DNA from: Pseudomonas alcaligenes
GTDB taxonomy: Bacteria > Pseudomonadota > Gammaproteobacteria > Pseudomonadales > Pseudomonadaceae
Assembly (NCBI RefSeq): GCF_041729615.1
Contig: NZ_CP154874.1
Span: 1,803,001-1,867,000, forward strand
DNA: 64,000 nucleotides
Direction of reading: 5' to 3'
Shown here: positions 15,659 to 24,323 of the stretch, in pieces
Numbering within the stretch: position 1 is the first letter of the stretch
How the letters are laid out: each line of letters begins with the position of its first letter
Notes under the pieces: generated by a model
Database searches by the model: none
Told to the model about the DNA's origin: nothing
The model's input: the letters and a program-made list of their open reading frames with translations, nothing else
Position numbers and translations under genes: made by a program

Positions 15659-16543
15659 TCAGGCGTGACGGTAGTAACGGTCCAGCAGCGCCGGCAGGCC
15701 GGCGCGCCAGGCCCTGGGCTTGATGCCGAAGGTGTGCAGGATCTTCTTGCAGGCCAGCACCGCGTGCTGCGGCTCCTCGGCCGCATCGGGGCGCGCGGCA
15801 TGGGCCTGGGGCGTGATCTCCTGGACCCGCAGCGGGTGGCGCGTGCGCGCCTCGCCGAGCAGCGCCTGCCCCAGGGCCAGCGGCGTGGTGGCCTCATGGG
15901 CGCCGTAGTGATAGATGCCCCAGAGCGGGCTCTGGCAGTCCAGCTGCTTGAGCACGGCGAGGATGACCCGCGCGGCGTCGTCCACCAGGGTCGGGTTGCC
16001 GCGGCGGTCGTCGGCCATCAGCAGTTCCTGGTCCTCCGCGGCACGCTTCAGGAAGCGCCCGAGCAGGCCGTCGGCGCTGTCGTCCAGCAGCCAGCCGAAG
16101 CGCAGCAGCACATGCCGCGGGCAGGTGGCGCGCACGCTCTGCTCGATGCGCAGCAGGGCCTGGCCGCGCTGGCCCAGCGGCACCGGCTCGTCCTTCTCGC
16201 TGTAGGCGGTGGCGCGCGCGCCATCGAACACCCGGTAGCTGGAGGGCTGCAGGAGCAGGATGTTGTGGTGCTGGCACAGCTCGGCGAGGCGCTCCACGGC
16301 GCGCTCCTGCTGGGCGAAACGCGCCGCATCGCAGCCCTCGGCCTGGAACCAGTCGTGGTAATAGGCCAGATTGATCAGCGCGTCCGGGCGGGTCTCGTCG
16401 AGCAGCTGGGTGAGGCTGGCGACATCCCAGCCACCTTCCGGCGGGCGCGGGGCGAGGAAGCCGATGTCCTCCTCGGCGCCCTGGCGCACCAGCGCCTGAC
16501 CCAGGGCATTACCCCCTCCCAGCAACAACAGCCGCATTCGCAT
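15659..16543 (-). CDS. RmlD-like sugar-nucleotide reductase family protein
   Basis: A 294-residue protein matching the dTDP-4-dehydrorhamnose reductase (RmlD substrate-binding) SDR family. The N-terminal nucleotide motif is altered to LLLGGGNALGQAL. The usual YxxxK catalytic pair is not clear: the region after PSSYRVFDG reads YSEKDEPVPLGQRGQALLR. It may therefore be an atypical or regulatory member, comparable to MAT2B-type proteins that bind dinucleotide without canonical catalysis. It is the first gene of a two-gene operon with the downstream epimerase. The role is presumably surface sugar metabolism; this is inference from the partner. Confidence 0.8.
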   Translation of the reverse strand: MRMRLLLLGGGNALGQALVRQGAEEDIGFLAPRPPEGGWDVASLTQLLDETRPDALINLAYYHDWFQAEGCDAARFAQQERAVERLAELCQHHNILLLQPSSYRVFDGARATAYSEKDEPVPLGQRGQALLRIEQSVRATCPRHVLLRFGWLLDDSADGLLGRFLKRAAEDQELLMADDRRGNPTLVDDAARVILAVLKQLDCQSPLWGIYHYGAHEATTPLALGQALLGEARTRHPLRVQEITPQAHAARPDAAEEPQHAVLACKKILHTFGIKPRAWRAGLPALLDRYYRHA

Positions 16544-16575
16544 GATTCAGCACAAGACCCGACAGACCCGAAGAA

Positions 16576-16596
16576 GCCCCCGCCTGGCGGCGGGGC
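16576..16596 (-). terminator. Hairpin terminator after the chemoreceptor gene
   Basis: Stem GCCCCCGCC (16576-16584) with GGCGGGGC (16589-16596) around loop TGGC; on the minus strand it is followed by TTCTT. It lies about 60 bases downstream of the chemoreceptor stop and upstream of the RmlD-like gene. The T-tract is short, so termination is probable rather than certain. Confidence 0.5.
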
Positions 16597-16658
16597 GAAA
16601 ACGGCATTCTGCGGGTTTCGCGGTGGCGCGTCACTAGCACGGACCGATCATGGCCCCG

Positions 16659-18296
16659 TCACGCCTGGAAGAAGCTCACCCGGCTGCTCAGCAGGGTGGC
16701 CAGCCCCGCCAGCTCCCGGCTGGCCGCCGCCACCTGCTCCGAACCGACCGCCGTTTGCCGGGTCGCCAGGTGGATACGGCTGATATTCTGGCTCACCTCC
16801 TCGGCCGCCTGGCTCTGCTGTTCCGAGGCGCTGGCGATCTGCGCGTTCATGCTGTTGATCGCGCTGACCTCCTGGCGAATCCTGGCCAGCGCGTTCTCCG
16901 CCTGGCTGGTCTGCTCCACCGTCTGCCGGGCCAGATCCCGACTGGCATGCATCACCGCGGCGGCCTTGCCGGCGCCATCCTGCAGTTTGCCGATCATCTC
17001 GCGAATCTCGCGGGTCGATTCCTGGGTACGGCTCGCCAGGGAGCGCACCTCGTCGGCCACCACGGCGAAACCACGGCCATGCTCGCCGGCGCGGGCCGCC
17101 TCGATGGCCGCGTTGAGGGCCAGCAGATTGGTCTGCTCGGCGATGGAATTGATCACCTCGATGATGGTTTCGATGTCGGCGCTGTCGTGGGACACCTGCT
17201 GCACCGTGACGGCCGCGTTCTCCAGGGTTTGCGCCAGGTGCTGGATGCCGCCGGCGCTGTCCTTGACCAGGCGGTCGCCCTGGTCGGCCTCGCTGTCGGC
17301 ATTGCGCGTGGCCGCGGCGGCAGTGCCGGCATAGTTCGCGACCTCGCTGACGGTGGCCGCCATCTGGTTGACGGCAGCCGCCATCTGCTGCGCCTCGTCG
17401 GACTGCAGACGAATCTGCTCCTGGTTGCTGTCGGCGGTCTGCTGCAGCTGCGCGGCAGCTGCAGCCAGCTGCTCGGAGGCGCTACGCACCTGCACTATGG
17501 TTTGCGCCAGGTTGCCCAGGCTGCCGTGCAGGGCCCCCATCACGCTGTCCGGGTAGCGGGTGTCCAGCTTCTGCTGCAGCTGCCCCGCCGCCAGGTTGCG
17601 GATCGCCTCGGCCACCTGATAGGGCTCGGCACCCAGGGTGGACTTCAACTGGCGGATGATCACCAGCGAGATGACCGCACTGAGCACGGCACTGATCAGC
17701 GTCGCCAGCAGGATCAGCCACTTGAAGCCGGTGGCGGCCTCGCGCACGGCGCCGACCTTCTGGTTGACGATCGCCTCCTGGAAGTCGATGAAGGCATTGA
17801 TGCGCCTGAGCCATTCGCTGTAGGCGGGAGAAACCTCATCCAGCAACAGGCGCACGGCACGCTCGCGCTCGCCGCCCTGGCGTTCGGCGATCAGCTGGCC
17901 AGTCAGGGCCAGGGTGCTTCGCTCGATCTCGTTGATCTGCTCCAGCAGGCGCCGCTCCTGGGCAGAGGCGCCCGTATCGACCACCAGCGCACTCATCGGG
18001 GCAGCGGACTCGGCATAGAAGCCGGCCAGCCGCTCGATATCGCGCAGATGGGCCTGCAATGCCTGCTCGTCATCCACCAGCACCGCATCGCGAATGGCGA
18101 TGGCGCGGTCATGCACGCTACCGCGGAAGTTGATGGCATAGCGCTGCTTCAGCGCGGCATCCTCACTGACGTCGGTCAGCGTGGCATCAATGAAGCCGAC
18201 TCGCTGAACGCCGATCAGGCTGATCAGCAGCATGAGGGACAGGATCAGGCCAAAGCCCAGGCTGAGACGCAGGGCGATGCTCATGGGCGTGCGCAT
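16659..18296 (-). CDS. Methyl-accepting chemotaxis protein
   Basis: A 545-residue chemoreceptor. Membrane helix 1 (about 8-30), a periplasmic four-helix-bundle-type sensor (about 32-185), membrane helix 2 (about 188-208), HAMP domain, then a long cytoplasmic coiled coil containing the invariant hairpin tip [19 protein letters not shown] and [11 protein letters not shown]. It transmits a ligand signal to CheA/CheW. Start MRTPMS at 18296 has GGAG about 7 bases upstream; longer reading (18332) lacks support. No chemotaxis genes are nearby. An AT-rich 24-bp inverted repeat about 86 bases upstream may be an operator. The C-terminus lacks a CheR-docking pentapeptide. Confidence 0.95.
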   Translation of the reverse strand: MRTPMSIALRLSLGFGLILSLMLLISLIGVQRVGFIDATLTDVSEDAALKQRYAINFRGSVHDRAIAIRDAVLVDDEQALQAHLRDIERLAGFYAESAAPMSALVVDTGASAQERRLLEQINEIERSTLALTGQLIAERQGGERERAVRLLLDEVSPAYSEWLRRINAFIDFQEAIVNQKVGAVREAATGFKWLILLATLISAVLSAVISLVIIRQLKSTLGAEPYQVAEAIRNLAAGQLQQKLDTRYPDSVMGALHGSLGNLAQTIVQVRSASEQLAAAAAQLQQTADSNQEQIRLQSDEAQQMAAAVNQMAATVSEVANYAGTAAAATRNADSEADQGDRLVKDSAGGIQHLAQTLENAAVTVQQVSHDSADIETIIEVINSIAEQTNLLALNAAIEAARAGEHGRGFAVVADEVRSLASRTQESTREIREMIGKLQDGAGKAAAVMHASRDLARQTVEQTSQAENALARIRQEVSAINSMNAQIASASEQQSQAAEEVSQNISRIHLATRQTAVGSEQVAAASRELAGLATLLSSRVSFFQA

Positions 18297-18626
18297 AATA
18301 GGCTCCGTAGCGAGATGGGAAAATGGCGTCAATCTGATGCCATAGTGACATCATCCCAGCCCGGCGACCCACAATTATTTCTATACAAGCAATAGGCTTT
18401 GTATAAGTTTTAAAATCTCCGCGCTACAGGCCCCACACCCAGGAGAAAAACGCAGCGGGCCCGCCGCGTGAGGCGAGTGCCTTGCGGGCCCGGGGAGACA
18501 GCAGCTGCCAAGAAGCGCCTAGGGCGCACAGCCCGGCGCCGGCCTCACGGGAACCCGGCTTTCCCGCCCGACGCCACAGGCTCGCCTCTGCCCCACATGG
18601 CCGGCAATGCACCGGCCGGCCCAGGG
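18297..18626. other. Gene-free stretch between the chemoreceptor and DUF1329 genes
   Basis: The only gap over 300 bases. The left part (18297-18420) is AT-rich and holds the chemoreceptor upstream region with the inverted repeat at 18382-18405. The right part (18440-18616) is GC-rich and packed with inverted repeats: CGGGCCCGC (18456-18464) with GCGGGCCCG (18484-18492), and GGCCGG with CCGGCC near 18600-18620. Short open frames there have no ribosome sites or recognisable products. A structured small RNA cannot be excluded. Confidence 0.5.
18382..18405. promoter_or_regulatory. Inverted repeat, possible operator upstream of the chemoreceptor gene
   Basis: Perfect inverted repeat TATACAA (18382-18388) and TTGTATA (18399-18405) separated by 10 bases in an unusually AT-rich island. 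It lies about 86-109 bases upstream of the chemoreceptor ATG and overlaps a plausible minus-strand -10 (TATAGA). The two-turn geometry suits a dimeric regulator. No known operator is recognised. Confidence 0.4.
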
Positions 18627-19985
18627 CTACTGCGTGCCCTTGCGGCGCAGGCTGGCCGGGGTGAAGTAGCTCTGCGGCGGCGCCGCCAGGAGGAACTGCC
18701 GCGGTGCCTTCTCGTTGTTGCGCAGACCGATGACCGTGTAGCTGCGCGCGACCAGGTCATGGAACACCAGATTGACCGGGGCGATGGTGGGTACCTCGTA
18801 GGCGTTCTTGCTGAACGCCAGGTTGACGTGCCACAGCTCGCCGCGGGCATCATGGTTCTCCACCATCAGGGCGTACCAGCTGTCCTCGTCCAGGTAGAAG
18901 CGGCGCTTGGCATGGACGTGGCGCTGGCCCGGGCGCAGGGTGGCCTCCACTACCCAGACGCGATGCATTTCCCAGCGGGTCAGGTCGGGATTGAGATGGC
19001 CCGGCCGGATCAGCTCGTCCGGCTTGAGCCCCGGCTGCTCCATGGCGTAGTTGTGGTAGGGCACCAGCAGGGCCTGCTTGCCCAGCAGCTTCCAGTCGTA
19101 ACGGTCGGTGGCGCCGTTGTACATGTCGGTGTCGTCGGCGTAGATGCCATCGATCGGCGTGTCGTAGGCCAGGGTCGGGGCGCGCCGCACGCGGCGCTGG
19201 CCGGGGTTGTAGATCCAGGCCGAACGCGGCTCGGCAACCTGATCGATGGGCTCGTGCACCAGCAGCGCGCGGCCGACGTCGCGCGACGGCGGCAGCAGCT
19301 CGCTGGCGAAGTAGTAGAGCTGGTTGTCCAGGCTGCCGGCATCCTTCTGCGGATGGTAGTAGTTGGACAGCAGCTGGATACGCTCGCGCAGCAGCGAGTA
19401 GCTGCCGCTGGTGGTGACCTGGGCGGTCAGGGCCACCTCGTCGATGTAGCGCCCCTGCCAGCGGGCGATGTGGTTCCAGATCGCCTCGCGGCCATCGGCC
19501 GGAATCGGGAAGGGAATGCCGGCATAGGCGCCCACCAGGCCGTTGCCGCCATCGGCCAGGGTCGCCTGCTCGGCATTGCGCCGGGTGTTGGCGTAGATCT
19601 CCGGCGGCGCGGCGAAGCTGCGGTGGCTGGGGTAGACCGGCACCCTGAAGCTCTGCGGGTAGGCCTTGAGCAGCGCCTTGACCCCGGGGCTGAGGTTGGC
19701 CTCGTCGGCGCCCATGTTCTGTGCGTCGATCACCCGCAGCGGTTGCTCGCCGGCGAAGGGGTCGACATGGAAGCTGCCCGGGCCGCCGTAGCCGGCCGGC
19801 GGCTGGGCCAGACCGCCGCTCCACTCGGGGATGCCCTTGGCCGCATCGCCCTGGCGTTCGGCGCCGAAGGGGGTCAGGGAGGTGCCGAGCTGCGCCGCCT
19901 GCTCGGCGCCCACCCTGGCCTGGGCGGCCAGCGGCAGCAGCAGGCCGAGGGAGAGCAGGACGGAGGTGAGTGCTGTACGGGTCAT
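18627..19985 (-). CDS. DUF1329 exported protein
   Basis: A 452-residue protein with a Sec signal peptide (1-23, ending AAQA) and the DUF1329 fold, a LolA/LolB-like outer-membrane lipoprotein-sorting type beta structure. Recognisable family stretches include PRSAWIYNPGQRRVRRAPT and WEMHRVWVVEATL. DUF1329 genes are regularly paired with DUF1302 genes, often in clusters for hydrophobic substrates such as sterols or alkyl esters; the product is thought to act in the periplasm or at the outer membrane. It follows the DUF1302 gene by 13 bases, with an AGGA ribosome site, so the two are one operon. Confidence 0.9.
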   Translation of the reverse strand: MTRTALTSVLLSLGLLLPLAAQARVGAEQAAQLGTSLTPFGAERQGDAAKGIPEWSGGLAQPPAGYGGPGSFHVDPFAGEQPLRVIDAQNMGADEANLSPGVKALLKAYPQSFRVPVYPSHRSFAAPPEIYANTRRNAEQATLADGGNGLVGAYAGIPFPIPADGREAIWNHIARWQGRYIDEVALTAQVTTSGSYSLLRERIQLLSNYYHPQKDAGSLDNQLYYFASELLPPSRDVGRALLVHEPIDQVAEPRSAWIYNPGQRRVRRAPTLAYDTPIDGIYADDTDMYNGATDRYDWKLLGKQALLVPYHNYAMEQPGLKPDELIRPGHLNPDLTRWEMHRVWVVEATLRPGQRHVHAKRRFYLDEDSWYALMVENHDARGELWHVNLAFSKNAYEVPTIAPVNLVFHDLVARSYTVIGLRNNEKAPRQFLLAAPPQSYFTPASLRRKGTQ

Positions 19986-19998
19986 GGTGGTCCTGCTG

Positions 19999-21804
19999 TC
20001 AGAAGGAGTAGGAAAGATTGAGGGCGACGTGGTCGCGGTCGATCAGCGCGTTGTCCTTGCGCGCGCCCCAGAACGAGGTGTAGGCCAACTTGCCGGCCAG
20101 CGTCTGGCCGTACTTGGCGCCCAGTTCGAGGGTGGCCGACTTGCGCCCCTGGATGAAGTTCTCGTTGAGTGCCGGCGAGGTGCCGGCGACGTCCTGGCGG
20201 AAGGTGATGGCCGGCAGCAGGTCGAAGTTCGGCCGCACGTCCTGGATCAGGCCGGACAGGTTAACCGTGTAGCCCCAGGCGAAGGAATCCAGGTAGGCGT
20301 AGTTGGGCGTATCCAGCAGGCTGCCCGGCACATGGTTGAAGGCCGCCTCGCCCAGCACCAGCAGGTCGTCCAGGCCGGCCAGCGGGCCGAAGCTGTGGAT
20401 CAGCGAGAGCGAGCCGGTGTAGAGCTCGTGACGCCGGTACAGGTCGATGCTGCGCCGCGGATCGTTGGCCGAGCCGTCGCCGAACTCGCCCAGGTCGATG
20501 CTACCGCCGCTGGCCCCGCCGCCGCCGAGGGCACCCTCGGCCAGTTGCTCAAGCTCGTAGGTCATCGAGGGCTCCAGCGGCGCGTTGGGCCGGTAGGTCA
20601 GCTCCCCCGCGACGCTGGTGTCGCCCACCGTACCGGAGACGCTGAAACCGAACAGGCGGATGTCCTCGGGGTAGATGAGGTCGTAGTAGGTGCTGTCGAG
20701 CAGGGCCAGGCCGTCGACCAGCGGCACCGAGGCCGGGTCGAGCGCCTGGGCCAGGCCGCAGAGGTCGGCGAAGCGCCCGCCGCTGCCGGCGCTGCAGGCC
20801 ATGGACTGGCCCTTCTGGATGCGCAGGAAGGGCACCTTGCTGTGGTAGTTGAGGTAGTAGAGGCTGAACTCGGTGTTGTTCCACTCCTCCACCAGGTAGC
20901 GCAGGGCCATGCCGAACTGGCCGTCGTCGCGGGCGTCGTGCTCGCGGCCGTAGCGGGCACCGGCGACTATGCCGTTCTCGCCGTTGAGCCCGGGCACCAG
21001 CTCGGCCAGCGGGCCCAGCTCGCCACGCAGGTCGACCAGCACGCCGTTGCTGCCCTTGCCGAAGTAGTCCTGGTTGTTGAGGAAGGCGCCGGTGGGGATC
21101 AGCTCATGGCCCTTCCACTCCAGGCCGTAGAAGGCCTCGACGTTGAAGGCGTCGGTCAGGCCGAGCTGGCCGGAGATCATGTTGGTCGGCAGCAGGGCGT
21201 CCTTGAAGCTGGCGTTGGGCAGCACCACGCGACCGATGTCCACCGGGTTCACCACGTTGAGCCCGTCGGCGTAGTAGATGCCCTCGCCCCAGTTGATCAC
21301 CTGGCGCCCCAGCCGCACGCTGTAGGGCATCTCGCCGACGTAGCGGTTGGTGTAGAGGTAGGTGTCGAGCAGGCGCGCGCGGTGGCCGGCGCGGTTCTCC
21401 AGGTCCGAGGGGTAGCGCTCATCGCTGTCGGTGTTGTGGGTGGCGAACGCATCCCCGCTGGGCTCGTGATCCATGATCTGGGTGTCGTACCAGGCGGTGC
21501 CGCGGACGAACAGGCCATCCTGCTCGGTGCGCACGTGCAGCTCCGAGGTCAGCTTGAACTCGTTGGAGACGAAGCCGGTGTCGTAGTACTCGCTGCCGTC
21601 GTTGTTGTTGGCGAAGATGTTCTGCCCGCCACGCTCGATGCGCTCGGGCGAACTGGTGCGGTACACCGAGGTGAACTCGGCGACGCTTTCCAGCGAGGTG
21701 GTGAAATGGGGCCCGGTGTCGATCTCGAACGCCTGCACGGGCGCCCCGAAAACGCCCAGCCCCAACCCGATCGCCAATGTCATCTTGCTTTTGTTGTGCG
21801 ACAT
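19999..21804 (-). CDS. DUF1302 outer-membrane protein
   Basis: A 601-residue protein with a Sec signal peptide (about 1-25, ending VQA) and a beta-rich body ending in phenylalanine (LNLSYSF), typical of outer-membrane beta-barrels. It matches DUF1302, a porin-like family. The segment VRLGRQVINWGEGIYYADGL is characteristic. The ATG is preceded by AGGAGG. It is first in the operon with the DUF1329 gene and diverges from an araC-family gene across a 164-base region, suggesting direct control by that regulator. Likely role: uptake or export of a hydrophobic compound; the substrate is not evident. Confidence 0.9.
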   Translation of the reverse strand: MSHNKSKMTLAIGLGLGVFGAPVQAFEIDTGPHFTTSLESVAEFTSVYRTSSPERIERGGQNIFANNNDGSEYYDTGFVSNEFKLTSELHVRTEQDGLFVRGTAWYDTQIMDHEPSGDAFATHNTDSDERYPSDLENRAGHRARLLDTYLYTNRYVGEMPYSVRLGRQVINWGEGIYYADGLNVVNPVDIGRVVLPNASFKDALLPTNMISGQLGLTDAFNVEAFYGLEWKGHELIPTGAFLNNQDYFGKGSNGVLVDLRGELGPLAELVPGLNGENGIVAGARYGREHDARDDGQFGMALRYLVEEWNNTEFSLYYLNYHSKVPFLRIQKGQSMACSAGSGGRFADLCGLAQALDPASVPLVDGLALLDSTYYDLIYPEDIRLFGFSVSGTVGDTSVAGELTYRPNAPLEPSMTYELEQLAEGALGGGGASGGSIDLGEFGDGSANDPRRSIDLYRRHELYTGSLSLIHSFGPLAGLDDLLVLGEAAFNHVPGSLLDTPNYAYLDSFAWGYTVNLSGLIQDVRPNFDLLPAITFRQDVAGTSPALNENFIQGRKSATLELGAKYGQTLAGKLAYTSFWGARKDNALIDRDHVALNLSYSF

Positions 21805-21968
21805 ACGCTCCTCCTGAGTCCGCTTGAAATTAACGGCAACAAAAAAATCGGCATGGGGCCGTAACGGACAAAAAAGAGGGCTCTGCAGGCCTGTCACATT
21901 TTTAAACACATCGCCTGCCAGGCATTTGCGGCACACTGCCCGACGACTACCGCAGGGGGGAATGCAGG

Positions 21969-23006
21969 GTGAAACCCATAGTCGATCCGCGCTATTCGGA
22001 GGCCTCGGCGCCGCCGCAGATTTCCCGCTTCCTGCTGCAGCACGCACGCGCCTGCGGGCATGACCCGGCGCTGCTGTGCCGCGGCCTTGGCTTCGCCCCG
22101 GACGACCTGAAGCGGCCGGACTATCGCCTGTCCTTCCGCCAGAGCTACCAGCTGGTACGCCGCGCCCAGCAGCTGCTGGACGACGGCGGCCTGGGCCTGA
22201 CCGTCGGCAGCCGGCAGACCCCGGTGTCCTGGGGCCTGGTCGGCCTGGCCATGCTGGCCTGTGCGGACCTGGGCACGGCCCTGCAACTGGCGCTGCGCTA
22301 CCAGTGGCACATCGGCAGCCTGCTCGACTACCGCATGGAGATCGCCGGCGACCAGGTACTGGTGCATGCCACGCCGCGCTTCTTCGACCCGGAAGTGGCG
22401 GTGTTCTACCTGGAGGAGGCCTTCTCCAGCAGCCTGGCCATCGTGCGCTTCCTCGCCGGGCAGGACCTGGTCGCCAGCCGCATCGAGGTGCAGTACCCCA
22501 GGCCGGCGCACGCGCAACGCTATGCCGAGCTGTTCCGCTGCCCGCTGCGCTTTTCCGGCGAGCACAACCTGATGCAGTTCCCGCTCGCCTGGCTGGAGCT
22601 GCCACTGCCGACCCGCGACGACTACGTGGTAGCCGAGGCCTGCCTGCTGCTGGACGAGACCATCCGTCACGACCAGGGCCTGAGCGACCTGGTCGAAACC
22701 ATCGAGCGCGAGGTGCGCAAGAACCTCGGCGAGCCGCCGTCGCTGGGCCAGCTGGCGCGCCAGCTGAACCTGAGCGAGCGCACCCTGCGCCGGCGCATCG
22801 GCGAGGCGGGCCTGAGCTACTCCGGCATCGTCGACGAGCTGCGCCGCACCCGCGCCCTGCAGCTGCTCGGCCAGCGCGACAACCGCCTGATCGACGTGGC
22901 CTGCGCCACCGGCTTCAGTGATGTGCGCAACTTCCGCCGCGCCTTCAAGCGCTGGACCGGGGTCACGCCGCGCACGGCGAAGCAGCGCATCGCCCCGCAG
23001 CACTAG
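21969..23006 (+). CDS. AraC-family transcriptional regulator (arabinose-binding-type N-terminus)
   Basis: A 345-residue regulator. The N-terminal part (about 20-210) matches the arabinose-binding-like effector domain of the OruR/ArgR-type AraC group; the C-terminal part (about 235-340) has two helix-turn-helix motifs (SLGQLARQLNLSERTLRRR and DVACATGFSDVRNFRRAFKR). Translation starts with GTG at 21969 preceded by a GGGGGGA tract about 7 bases upstream. It is divergent from the DUF1302-DUF1329 operon and is probably its activator, responding to the transported compound or its metabolite. Confidence 0.92.
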   Translation: MKPIVDPRYSEASAPPQISRFLLQHARACGHDPALLCRGLGFAPDDLKRPDYRLSFRQSYQLVRRAQQLLDDGGLGLTVGSRQTPVSWGLVGLAMLACADLGTALQLALRYQWHIGSLLDYRMEIAGDQVLVHATPRFFDPEVAVFYLEEAFSSSLAIVRFLAGQDLVASRIEVQYPRPAHAQRYAELFRCPLRFSGEHNLMQFPLAWLELPLPTRDDYVVAEACLLLDETIRHDQGLSDLVETIEREVRKNLGEPPSLGQLARQLNLSERTLRRRIGEAGLSYSGIVDELRRTRALQLLGQRDNRLIDVACATGFSDVRNFRRAFKRWTGVTPRTAKQRIAPQH

Positions 23007-23033
23007 CGCCGAGTCGACGCCCCGGCAGGGCCC

Positions 23034-24314
23034 TCAGCTTTCCCGGTAGACCGGCCAGCGCTCGACGATCCGCCCGCCGCGCACGGCCAGCAGGTCGCCG
23101 AACTGCAACAGCACCGACTCGCTCTGGGTCGGCCGCAGGAACACCTGGTCGTCCACCCGCAGCCCCGCCGCCGGCGAGGCGTTGAGCAGCTCCTGGTTCG
23201 AGCTGCGCCCGTACAGGCCGCTCAGCTGCAGCCCGGCCGGCGAGGCGAAGTCGGCCTGCCAGTTGCCGCCATAGATGAAGAAGGTCTCGCGCCGGTTGAC
23301 GTCCCACCAGGCCAGCAGCCGCGACTTCTCGTCCAGTGCCGGCAGGCGCAGGGCCCCGGTGCTCTTCAGCACCGGCGTGGCGATGTATACCGCCGGCACA
23401 TGCTCGGCCAGCGACGGCAGGTCATAGTGGCTGGGCTTGAGCAGGCCGGTGCCGATCGCCACTTCGCTGCTCAGGGTCTCCTGCTCGTGGGCGCGGTAGC
23501 TCGGGCTGCCGGCGGTGTTCAGGGTCAGGCCCTCGCGCCACAGCGCGGGGAAGCGCTGGCGGGTGAAGTCGACGCAGCCCTGGTAGCGCGCCATGACCTT
23601 GGCCAGCAGCTCGTCCGGGGTGCCGAGCAGCGCCGGCAGGTTCATCCCGACGAAGGGGTCGTAGCCCATGAAGCCGGCGAACTGCAGGTGCTGCGGATGG
23701 TCCGCGATCAGCTGCAGCAGCGGCGCCAGCGCCTGCGCCTCGCCCACCCCGCCACGGTGCAGGCCGACATCCAGCTCGATGTTGATGCGCAGCCGCGTGC
23801 CCAGCCCCCGGGCCAGCGCCAGGTACTGCTGCAGGCGCGCGGGGCTGTCGATCAGCCACTGCAGCTGGCGCGCCGGGTCGAAGGGGCCGCGGTGCTGCTG
23901 GTAGAACAGCTGCGCGGAACGCACCGGCAAGGGCTTGCCGAGCAGGATGTCGGCCTCGGGAAACAGCCGCGCATCGTGGTTGAGGAAGGGCTGGTGGAAG
24001 GACATCAGGCGCCGCGTGCCGAGGCGCTCGCCGAGGTAGCGCAGCAGCTCGGGGGACGGCAGCGACTTCTCCACCAGGCGCAGCTGCTTGCCGCTGCGGG
24101 CGAGGAACTGGCGCACCACCTCGATGTTGTGGTCGAGCCGGTCGAGGTCGATCAGCAGCACCGGGCGCATCGGCCCGTTGGCCTGCAGCTCGCGGTTGAG
24201 CGCCTGGAAATAGGCGTCGTGCGGCTGCCCGCGATCTCCCGGGCGCAGCCAGGCGGCCGCCAGCAGCCCGCCGGCGGCCCCCAGCCCGCCCAGCATCAAT
24301 GCACGTCGTTTCAT
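23034..24314 (-). CDS. Exported DSD1-family PLP-dependent enzyme (alanine-racemase fold)
   Basis: A 426-residue protein with an alanine racemase-type N-terminal barrel (about 50-290) and a DSD1-like C-terminal domain, the family of D-threonine aldolase and D-serine dehydratase. The candidate PLP lysine is Lys83 in RLVEKSLPSPELL, after the usual LLIDLDRLDHNI start. Unusually, residues 1-25 form an export signal (KRRALMLGGLGAAGGLLAAA) resembling a twin-arginine leader, suggesting export with cofactor already bound. It follows the flavoprotein gene by 9 bases, with a GAGGGA ribosome site, as the last gene of a three-gene operon. Substrate unknown; a D-hydroxy-amino acid is plausible. Confidence 0.88.
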   Translation of the reverse strand: MKRRALMLGGLGAAGGLLAAAWLRPGDRGQPHDAYFQALNRELQANGPMRPVLLIDLDRLDHNIEVVRQFLARSGKQLRLVEKSLPSPELLRYLGERLGTRRLMSFHQPFLNHDARLFPEADILLGKPLPVRSAQLFYQQHRGPFDPARQLQWLIDSPARLQQYLALARGLGTRLRINIELDVGLHRGGVGEAQALAPLLQLIADHPQHLQFAGFMGYDPFVGMNLPALLGTPDELLAKVMARYQGCVDFTRQRFPALWREGLTLNTAGSPSYRAHEQETLSSEVAIGTGLLKPSHYDLPSLAEHVPAVYIATPVLKSTGALRLPALDEKSRLLAWWDVNRRETFFIYGGNWQADFASPAGLQLSGLYGRSSNQELLNASPAAGLRVDDQVFLRPTQSESVLLQFGDLLAVRGGRIVERWPVYRES

Positions 24315-24323
24315 GCTAATCCC

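Noticed and set aside
18424..18612. Short minus-strand frame in the gene-free stretch
   Set aside because: No ribosome binding site, biased composition, and lies within the hairpin-rich region.
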